Shown piece by piece: positions 58,401-64,000 of a DNA stretch of 64,000 nucleotides (position 1 is the first letter of the stretch; each line of letters opens with the position of its first letter). Source of the stretch: Holacanthus passer (lineage: Eukaryota > Chordata > Actinopteri > Pomacanthidae); assembly GCA_025331565.1 (NCBI GenBank), contig JAFREQ010000034.1:3410001-3474000 (forward strand), read 5' to 3'. The position numbers and the translations under genes are program-made. Below the pieces are notes generated by a model, which was given only the letters and a program-made list of their open reading frames with translations, was not told where the DNA came from and ran no database searches.

Positions 58401-61400
58401 AGCCCTACAAAGATGGCCATTGGCCAGAGGAAAGAGAGAGAGAAAGAGGACACCCATATCCATATGATGAGCAGGACAGGGGAAGGGGAGAACTTAGAAT
58501 CCGTGAATACAGGGATGAGACCTCGTACCGGCAGGAAGAACCATCATACCCACAACCACCACCACCTTCAGAATGGGATAGGCCTTCAAGACTTCCTCCA
58601 CCACCAGAGAGAGGGTATCCTGTTGATTATGAGGCTCACAGAACTCGCTATGAAGAGCGCAGGGAAGAGCCTTCTTTGGTTAGACCACCTTTACCTCCTG
58701 CTGCACCTGTCACAAACATGCCAGACAGCTCTGTTGATCCAGCACCACAAGGAACGAGTGGAGCAAATGTCCTTGCTCTCTCCCAACGTCAGCATGAGAT
58801 CATCTTGAAAGCTGCTCAAGAGCTTAAACTTATAAGGTAATTTTTAGGCATTCAACATTGATTAATACATTATATGTTAGGTTCACACAAATGAAATTTT
58901 GACTTTTCTCTTGTAGAATCTAGCCTTGCAATTTACAGTGTTGTTATTAATTAATTACCCAGGTTTTGAAATATCCACCTCTGAGATTTCTACCACCACC
59001 CAAAAACAGTGAAGGTGAATGAAATATTGTTTGTGGTGCTCAGATTATCTAAAAATTTCAACAAGATTAGCCTGCGTGCTTTTGCACACCACACAGATGA
59101 ACGCAGAATGCTGTGTTATTTTAGTTGCAGCTCTGCCATTTTGCTAGTATTATTTATAGGTGAGCTTGACTTCCATTCATTTGGGCCTACAGGGAATTGC
59201 AGGAGGGGAAGACACCTGGTGCTGTACCTCAGCCTGCACCAGCTGACATCCTACCTGAGCTTCCTGCAGGTCTTCTTGGTTTGGAGATCCCACTGGAAGT
59301 CAGGAATGTTCTGAAGGTAATTTATGTTTACTAATACTTATTTTTACCACCTTGGTAAGAGTGCATTGCTGTATGAATGGCAAGATCATTGGCTATGCAA
59401 GTAGGTTCAAGCCATGTTGGTCTTGGAATTAACTGTTGGATCTATGTCATATCAAATGTGTCATCCTTAGGGCATGTCTGCAGCTGCACAGACAGGTGTA
59501 ACTGATTCTGTGTCTTTGGATACCAAGCCTCCTGCCACAGATTACCAGCCTTCTCTCTCCGCTGTACCCACAGCTACAGTGATTCCAAAGACTGTGGATT
59601 ATGGGCATGGGCATGGTATGAGCAGCAAGGATGAGCTCAGTTGATCATTTTAACGGTTAAGTTTCAGGAATTTGTTGGTTACATTAACATTCGATGTTTC
59701 AGAGCCTGGAGCCACTGTTGAGCGGATTTCTTATGGTGAGAGAATCGTGTTGCGGCCTGACCCAATGCCAGCAGACAGGGGCTATGAAAAAGGTATGTTT
59801 CTGTTCTGTAAAGCTTATCTTTCTCGACTCAAACAGAGCTCACTTTTGCAATTTTCTAACCATTGTTCATTGATGAACATTTTAATTTTCCTAGAACCTC
59901 TTGGTCCCAGAGATCCTTATGGCAGAGACCCATATTATGAAAGACGATCAGACCCTTACTTGGACCGCCGGGATTACAGTAGAGAGAGGGAATTATACAG
60001 AGAGAAGCTTCCACCTGAGTATGAAAGAGAAAGATTTGAGAGGGAGCGCTTTCCCCCAAGAGACAGAGATGACAGGTAACGTTATGTTTCCTCAGTTTCT
60101 CTGACACCTTTTTTTTCCCAAACTGGGGAAGTGCACTGTACAGTTGGTAATATTCTTTTGTATTTGTCTGTTTTTGATTCAAGCACACAGTCCATGGTTG
60201 AAGAAAGGTACTATATCACATTGTGCCATACATTGTGATGTGCCAGTTTGCAACAAGAAATTCTGTAGATGAAATGAAACTTAATAATGTTCCTCCTCCT
60301 TGTAGATCTCCACTGGCACCCCCATTACGTTCAGGATACAGAGAGAGAGACCGAGATCTTCGAGAGAAGGAGCGAAGTGGAAGTCGTGATCGAGATGACC
60401 ATTACGGAAGGCCTGCTTATGATAGACCTCCATACGAGCGGGCTGCGCTCGACCGCAGTGGCCCTGACCGTTACGGTCACAGCTCCTCGCCTTACAGTAG
60501 GTTCAGTCCCACATCCTTTTAACAGATGTGTGATCACATACTTAAGCTGTGTTCAGTAGAATTTCACTGAGACACTCAAATTTACATCTCAGTTACTTTT
60601 TTGCACGATAAAATCTAAATCTATAATGAAGGAAAGAATAATGTCGATTAGAAAGATGCTTGATTTGCAAATAATATCATGCAGTGGACAGAAGAAGTTA
60701 TCCAGAGGACAGAGGGCCACCCACTGTACCACCCCTCCCACCTCCACCTCAGCCGCCTCCACGTGTCGAGAGGAAACCAGAAATCAAGAATATCGACGAT
60801 ATCCTCAAACCACCTGGCAGATTAGCTCGGCCTGAAAGGGTACTAATTACTGTTGTAATTTTTCTAACAGTATCACATTGTTAGTTGTATAATATTGAGT
60901 ATTGATTTTAGTGAAATATTTTAACAGATTGTCATCATAATGAGAGGGCTTCCAGGAAGCGGGAAAAGCCACGTTGCGAAGCTCATACGGGTGAGTCGAG
61001 TCACACCAGAAAATCATAGTGTAATTACAATGTAAACTTTAACACCAACAATATATACGTACATAGAGCCTGTTTATATGTTCATACCACAAAGATGTTT
61101 TGTGGCATAACAAATATTACCTTTTGTATCAAAACTAAATAGAAATATATATGAAAACTTTGCTTTTCAATTTTATTTACATATTAAAGGATAAAGAAGT
61201 CGATTGTGGCGGTGCACCTCCAAGAGTTCTCGTTTTGGACGATTATTTCATGACGGAGGTTGAGAAAGTTCAGAAAGACCCAGACACAGGGAGAAGGGTC
61301 AAAAAGAAGGTGAGTCTGACATGCAACATTAACAAAGTTGTGCTAAAGTATACAGGTGGAAATCAGCTTTAGCATCAGTGAGCAGATGTAGGCTATCTAT

Positions 61401-62122
61401 GTAATACAAAAAAATCTGTCTTGCAGGTTCTTGAGTATGAGTATGAGCCAGAGATGGAGGATACCTACCGGAACAGCATGCTTAAAACGTTTAAGAAAAC
61501 GCTGGATGATGGCTTTTTCCCCTTCATCATTTTAGACACTATCAATGACAGGGTTAAACATTTTGACCAGTTCTGGAGTGCAGCCAAGACGAAAGGCTTT
61601 GAGGTGAGTTGTGTTCATGAGTGAGTCAGAAAAAATGTTTTTCTAATCGGCTCTGTGCTAATGAGTTTTTGTTTTTGCTATTTCAAGGTGTACCTGGCTG
61701 AAATCACTGCAGACACTCAGACTTGTGCAAAGAGAAATGTCCATGGGCGCACACTTAAGGATATAATGAAGGTATGTAAGACCAGTTAGTCTCTAAGATA
61801 CATTTATAATAAGAATAATGTTCAGTAAAGCTCATCCATACAGCATACATGTCTTAAGTGAACATTCTGCTCACAGATGTCCAACAACTGGGAGCCTTCA
61901 CCACGTCATATGGTGCGCTTGGATGTCCGATCCCTGCTTCAGGATGCTGCTATAGAGGAGGTGTGTTCTTCAACACATGACAGTTCTCATGATCTTTTAC
62001 TCCTTTATCAGTAACTGAGCTTGACTAATCTGTGTGTCTGTTATTAGGTTGAAATGGAAGACTTCAATCCCGATGATGAGCCCAAGGAACCCAAGGGAGA
62101 GGAGGAAGAAGAGGGTGATCTG
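51896..62122 (+). CDS. ylpm1: YLP motif-containing protein 1 (YLPM1/ZAP3), 17 coding exons, 3' end outside window
   Basis: Seventeen exons join without a frame break to 1,856 codons; a last part of roughly 110 residues (by comparison with human) lies beyond the window. YLPM1 is a nuclear protein that binds RNA-processing factors and protein phosphatase 1 and has been linked to repression of telomerase; its C-terminal domain has a P-loop kinase fold. Seen here, in order: MYPSWGNFGG start; Gln-rich coiled part (EQHLQQMQQLQMLHQKQL); Pro-rich linkers; a conserved Gln-rich helix (RLQQLQAAAAQWQQ) and QLRHYEMQQQQF; a disordered repeat-rich centre; LSQRQHEIILKAAQEL; ISYGERIVLRPDPMP; an Arg/Asp/Glu-rich stretch; VDDILKPPGR-like IDDILKPPGR; Walker A GLPGSGKS (1662-1669); VLVLDDYF; and a conserved DGFFPFIILDTINDRVKHFD. 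The start has A at -3. Human YLPM1 is about 2,150 residues, so this is slightly shorter. Confidence 0.93.
52460..53290 (+). other. ylpm1 intron 1 (831 bases)
   Basis: Phase-0 GT-AG intron. Most of its middle (52650-52862) is a dispersed repeat copy. Confidence 0.85.
52650..52862 (+). repeat. Dispersed teleost repeat copy
   Basis: Words in order: GGTCGCACAATATTTCACTC, CGTGCAACTAATGC, TGGAAGAGAGGTGAGGCAAT, ACACATTGCCAATGAGTAAT, CCTGTTAAACAATCATGGTT and an end AAGCAGCCCT. I recognise this series from a repeat scattered in many percomorph genomes. Non-coding. Confidence 0.75.
53291..53515 (+). CDS. ylpm1: ylpm1 exon 2: WYKQH helix and Pro-rich linker
   Basis: Acceptor TTTCACCCAG, donor AAGG|GTAAGT; 75 codons, residues 189-263. 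EQQQLWYKQHLQNLQKLKQE matches the human EQQQYWYRQHLLSLQ segment; then Pro-rich PPPPPPKEEPPIPPPPPEEL. Confidence 0.92.
53791..53882 (+). repeat. Repeat shared, inverted, with 45.89-45.99 kb
   Basis: Core 53845-53882 matches the reverse complement of 45886-45923 at 37 of 38 bases. Word GTTGCATTGTGGGTAATGTA. Confidence 0.75.
54490..54528 (+). CDS. ylpm1: Candidate ylpm1 micro-exon (alternative)
   Basis: AATTTACAG acceptor and ACA|GTAAGT donor (strong consensus) bound 39 bases that stay open in phase 0 and match the phase of both neighbouring exons. The insert would be SENVGKSPTFTDT, a Ser/Thr-rich peptide between the Pro-rich linker and the PQVPQDPEE segment. Human YLPM1 as I remember it joins the flanking segments without such an insert, so it is either alternative, lineage-specific or a chance match. 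Confidence 0.35.
55159..55347 (+). CDS. ylpm1: ylpm1 exon 3: conserved Gln-rich helix
   Basis: Acceptor GTTTACAG, donor CTACAG|GTGGGT; 63 codons, residues 264-326. Contains DPEEAARLQQLQAAAAQWQQ and HEKLQQILEQYQQLIQQP, close to the human sequence; probably a coiled coil. Confidence 0.93.
55545..56065 (+). CDS. ylpm1: ylpm1 exon 4: QLRHYEMQQQQF and W-rich helices
   Basis: Acceptor TTATTGCAG, donor CCACG|GTCAGT, phase 2; residues 327-499. SMSAEMQLRHYEMQQQQF and YPHKDQLQDYEHQWKQWQ are the best-conserved N-terminal parts of the family. The end is Pro/Gly-rich and disordered. Confidence 0.93.
56257..58836 (+). CDS. ylpm1: ylpm1 exon 5: giant exon coding the repeat-rich disordered centre
   Basis: 2,580 bases, residues 500-1359 (acceptor CTTACTAG, donor ATAAG|GTAATT). 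From the start: four 13-residue RFDQPQQRFDGPP-type repeats (56276-56431) and degenerate ones; an Asn/Ser/Glu/Lys region; a 16-unit GGPPMGR repeat (57329-57673, residues 858-972); His/Met/Pro-rich and Arg/Asp/Glu-rich stretches with GELRIREYRDE; and the conserved end LSQRQHEIILKAAQELK. Apart from this end and GELRIREY the exon matches human YLPM1 in composition and position rather than residue by residue. RG-rich repeats suggest RNA binding and arginine methylation (inference). Confidence 0.92.
56276..56431 (+). repeat. 39-base tandem repeat in coding sequence (RFDQP..RFDGPP)
   Basis: Four units start at 56276, 56315, 56354 and 56393, in frame, each coding a 13-residue unit with RF(D/N)QP and (R/H)FDGP. 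Weaker units continue to about 56520 (RFGQQP, RFEQPP, RFERPP). Confidence 0.9.
57329..57673 (+). repeat. 21/24-base coding minisatellite (GGPPMGR)x16
   Basis: Sixteen tandem units: thirteen of 7 residues and three of 8 (GGPPPMGR, 57.58-57.66 kb). Variants are GGPPLMR, GGIPLGR, GGLPVGR, GGLPMGR and GGPPMSR. The three 8-residue units are adjacent and nearly identical, which indicates recent local duplication. The frame is preserved throughout. Confidence 0.93.
58837..59192 (+). other. ylpm1 intron 5 (356 bases)
   Basis: Phase-2 GT-AG intron. Nothing notable seen. Confidence 0.85.
59193..59316 (+). CDS. ylpm1: ylpm1 exon 6
   Basis: Acceptor GGCCTACAG, donor CTGAAG|GTAATT; residues 1360-1401: RELQEGKTPGAV.. 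to LGLEIPLEVRNVLK. Continues the helix that starts at the end of exon 5 (human ..LKMLREQKEQL). The later residues differ from the human sequence I remember. Confidence 0.82.
59471..59615 (+). CDS. ylpm1: ylpm1 exon 7
   Basis: Acceptor ATCCTTAG, donor CATG|GTATGA, phase 1; residues 1402-1449 and one base. The end TVDYGHGH matches the vertebrate TVDYGHGR motif, which fixes the frame. Confidence 0.87.
59703..59792 (+). CDS. ylpm1: ylpm1 exon 8: YGERIVLRPDP motif
   Basis: Acceptor GATGTTTCAG, donor AAAG|GTATGT; residues 1450-1479. VERISYGERIVLRPDPMP is nearly identical to the human motif EQIPYGERITLRPDPLP. Confidence 0.93.
59895..60075 (+). CDS. ylpm1: ylpm1 exon 9: Arg/Asp/Tyr-rich
   Basis: Acceptor TTTTCCTAG, donor GACAG|GTAACG, phase 2; residues 1480-1539. 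Repetitive charged sequence (YERRSDPYLDRRDYSRERE). Same character as the RD/RE-rich stretch of human YLPM1. Confidence 0.88.
60306..60496 (+). CDS. ylpm1: ylpm1 exon 10: Arg/Asp/Glu-rich, disordered
   Basis: Acceptor CCTTGTAG, donor TTACA|GTAGGT, phase 1; residues 1540-1603 and one base. SGYRERDRDLREKERSGSRD and YDRPPYERAALDRSG. Confidence 0.88.
60685..60839 (+). CDS. ylpm1: ylpm1 exon 11: IDDILKPPGR motif
   Basis: Acceptor CATGCAG, donor AAAGG|GTACTA; residues 1604-1655. MDRRSYPEDRGPP, proline run, VERKPEIKNIDDILKPPGRL, RPER. The human counterpart is VEKKPESKNVDDILKPPGR, so frame and splice sites are firm. Confidence 0.94.
60928..60990 (+). CDS. ylpm1: ylpm1 exon 12: P-loop (Walker A)
   Basis: 63 bases, residues 1656-1676: IVIIMRGLPGSGKSHVAKLI plus R. 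GLPGSGKS is the nucleotide-binding Walker A loop of the kinase-like domain; all consensus residues are present. Human has GKT for GKS. Confidence 0.97.
61190..61309 (+). CDS. ylpm1: ylpm1 exon 13: DDYF segment of the P-loop domain
   Basis: 120 bases, residues 1677-1716: DKEVDCGGAPPRVLVLDDYF, then TEVEKVQKDPDTGRRVKKK. VLVLDDYF is the Walker B-like strand. Nearly identical to human. Confidence 0.97.
61427..61603 (+). CDS. ylpm1: ylpm1 exon 14: core of the P-loop domain
   Basis: 177 bases, residues 1717-1775: YEYEPEMEDTYRNSMLKTFK, DDGFFPFIILDTINDRVKHF, WSAAKTKGFE. Very high identity to human YLPM1. Confidence 0.97.
61688..61771 (+). CDS. ylpm1: ylpm1 exon 15
   Basis: 84 bases, residues 1776-1803: VYLAEITADTQTCAKRNVHG, then RTLKDIMK. 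Continues the domain in phase 0; human has VYLAEMSADNQTCGKRNIHG. Confidence 0.97.
61877..61960 (+). CDS. ylpm1: ylpm1 exon 16
   Basis: 84 bases, residues 1804-1831: MSNNWEPSPRHMVRLDVRSL, then LQDAAIEE. Matches the human HWETAPRHMMRLDIRSLLQD segment. Confidence 0.97.
62048..62122 (+). CDS. ylpm1: ylpm1 exon 17 (last exon in the window)
   Basis: 75 bases, residues 1832-1856: VEMEDFNPDDEPKEPKGEEE, then EEGDL, donor CTG|GTAGGA in phase 0. The human protein goes on with a segment containing a phosphatase-1 docking motif; that part was not found before position 64000. Confidence 0.92.
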
Positions 62123-64000
62123 GTAGGACATAGAAAGTTTAAATTTATAGCCACATAGTTTTTAGCCTCATTTCCACTTATTTGTATTCCCATCTACCAC
62201 TTAAGGTTTGCTCAGTAATTTAGTATTAGCCATTATTCTTTTAATTGCATTACTGTTTTGTTGTGTTGACCAGGTGAGTTACATAAAATTGACAAAATAG
62301 GTGAAATTCATGGAACATCATAGGCTCATTTGTTTGAATCTGTCTTATGTAGTTGATTGTTAATGTAGTAATTATCAGGTTTATAAGGAAGACCAGAGCA
62401 AGAACAGAGAAAATATAAGAGAGCAACATAGAGACGTCAAAATACTGTTGTTAATCAGTCCATTAACTAAAGGAGCTGCTGCAAGGGTTCCTGTTTAGAT
62501 TTTTTCTTGTTTTTTTGAGCATTTGCTCGGATTTTATTGTTCAGGAGAAAAAAATTCATCTTCATCTTCAATTTTAAATGGTTAAATGGTTGCTAAAAGT
62601 GTTCCCAAACTTAATTCTGCATTATTGTGGATGAGACTGGACCATGTTGCAGAGTTCAGATTTTCTTTCACAGTAAGGCACAATTTTATCAAATAATTTT
62701 TTTTATTAATATAAAAAAAAAATCAGGATTGAAAACAACAAGAAAGGAAAAAAATCACATGGTAGAAAACATGTATTTATGTATTCAGCTGCCTATTCAT
62801 TTTTATGACGAGATTAATTTCAAAATTCAAAAGATTCAAAAGAAAATTGAAAAGATATAAATGAATGGCTTTTATTTGTCCACCAAATGAATTGTACAAA
62901 GATGACTCTCAATACTGAGACTATATACGGGGGAAATGTTCACAGAAGCATTTTTAATCAGACATTTGAGTGGGCCTCAAATTTTCATACTTTTCAAAGC
63001 TTGTAATATTATTACATTTTACAACTGCTCTGGTGAACAAATTACTGAAAAGTTAAACGATATAATTGCCTGTACTGTTGTTGAAAAAATCAGAGTGATG
63101 GACTTCTTAATGTTCACAAAGTTGCAGTCAAAGGTTCTCAGTTGTGCCGACACTTTGATGAAACCCTTTGATGAAGCACTTCCAGCTTACTAACAGATCA
63201 AGACTCCAGACTAACTTTTCCACCAGTGCAAACCTTCTTTCTCAGTTGGTCACACCAGCACATGATTTATTTTATTTATTTTGGTATACGAGCAAGTTCC
63301 AGACCCACTGTATTATTATCTTATCTTTATTGACAATGCAGTGTAACACAGCATCGTTAAAAAAGGAATGTATAAGTTTCTCTCATCCCTTCTGTTGTTG
63401 GGATAGGTGCCATGCTTTTGAAATGAAAAGTAACTTCATATATCCTTGCCAATGTATCCAAAACTAACATTAGAGCTAGCCTTAGCTAACATGGCTATTG
63501 TTAGCCTAACCACCATAGCCAGTCTGTGTAATCAACAGAAATTTAGAGGCAGCTTACCAAATAATACTTGCATTATCTTTGGCATGTTTAATTTATTAGT
63601 AGAACGCAATCACAGATTGCATCGTATAAAACTCCACATCACAGAACATTAACCAGGAATATGTATGGCCTACGATTTATTGCTCACTACAAATACTTTG
63701 AATGAAATGAAATGAGTGAAATGACAATGTGGGTATGTATTGATGGCACTTGATTTTGTTTTACTGTAAAGTCCAAAGTTTGCACAAGGCATTTTGATCT
63801 GTTGTTTAAACTTGTGCATCCATAGGTCTAAAACAGTGGGTCTATAAACCGTAGATATAGAAATGTAGATATCACATTTGCTATTTGAGGTGTGTCTGTG
63901 CAGTTGCCATATTGGGCCGCTCAAGATCTACAGACGCATAGCAGCAACATGTAGCAGCAGCCAATGAGGTAAATATGTTTCTATATCTATGTGTGGAACT
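62123..64000 (+). other. ylpm1 intron 17, open at the right edge
   Basis: No further ylpm1 exon found, so this is at least 1.9 kb of intron. It holds a combined acceptor-donor sequence at 62271-62279 and a probable small inverted-repeat element at the right end. The rest is AT-rich and unremarkable. Confidence 0.7.
63848..63992. repeat. Possible short inverted-repeat element at the window edge
   Basis: GTAGATATAGAAATGTA (63851-63867) and the reverse complement of the run ending CTATATCTATG (to 63991) agree at about 14 of 17 bases, enclosing about 100 bases. Looks like a miniature inverted-repeat element; it may continue outside the window. Confidence 0.4.

Overview
The window is vertebrate nuclear DNA, almost certainly from a ray-finned, probably percomorph, fish. 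The signs are GT-AG introns of tens of bases to 9 kb, many CA/GT microsatellites, and several dispersed repeats of types I know from teleost genomes. Two genes can be supported, both on the + strand.

Gene 1 (about 10.1-33.7 kb, with untranslated sequence on both sides) is an estrogen-related receptor, best assigned to esrrb (ERR beta, NR3B2). Six coding exons join in frame into a 435-residue orphan nuclear receptor with a complete two-zinc-finger DNA-binding domain, a ligand-binding domain and a terminal AF-2 helix. The first annotated exon begins with an in-frame residue group before the methionine. By family knowledge this means that a further upstream coding exon exists; I could not find it, and it probably lies left of the window. 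The first 10 kb and the introns are non-coding. They hold microsatellites, old repeats and stretches that look like conserved regulatory elements.

Between the genes (about 33.7-51.7 kb) is the esrrb 3' UTR and an 18 kb intergenic region. It has no supported gene, several AT-rich, homeodomain-site-rich stretches, two hairpins and several repeat copies.

Gene 2 (51.9 kb to beyond the right end) is ylpm1 (YLP motif containing 1, also called ZAP3), a nuclear Pro/Gln/Arg-rich protein with a C-terminal P-loop kinase-like domain. Seventeen coding exons (1,856 codons) join without a frame break; the last part of the protein is beyond the window. A very large exon 5 (2,580 bases) carries two protein-level tandem repeats: a 13-residue RFDQP/RFDGP repeat and a 16-unit GGPPMGR repeat.

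The two genes work independently as far as the sequence shows. I saw no operon, viral gene, CRISPR array, tRNA or rRNA, and no evidence of a new multigene system. The most useful unexplained items are a candidate alternative N-terminal exon of esrrb at 9.6-9.8 kb, a candidate 39-base in-frame micro-exon in ylpm1, the minisatellite-coded repeat in ylpm1, and several CNE-like blocks. All splice sites were placed by eye from reading frame, splice consensus and remembered vertebrate homologues; none was tested against transcripts.
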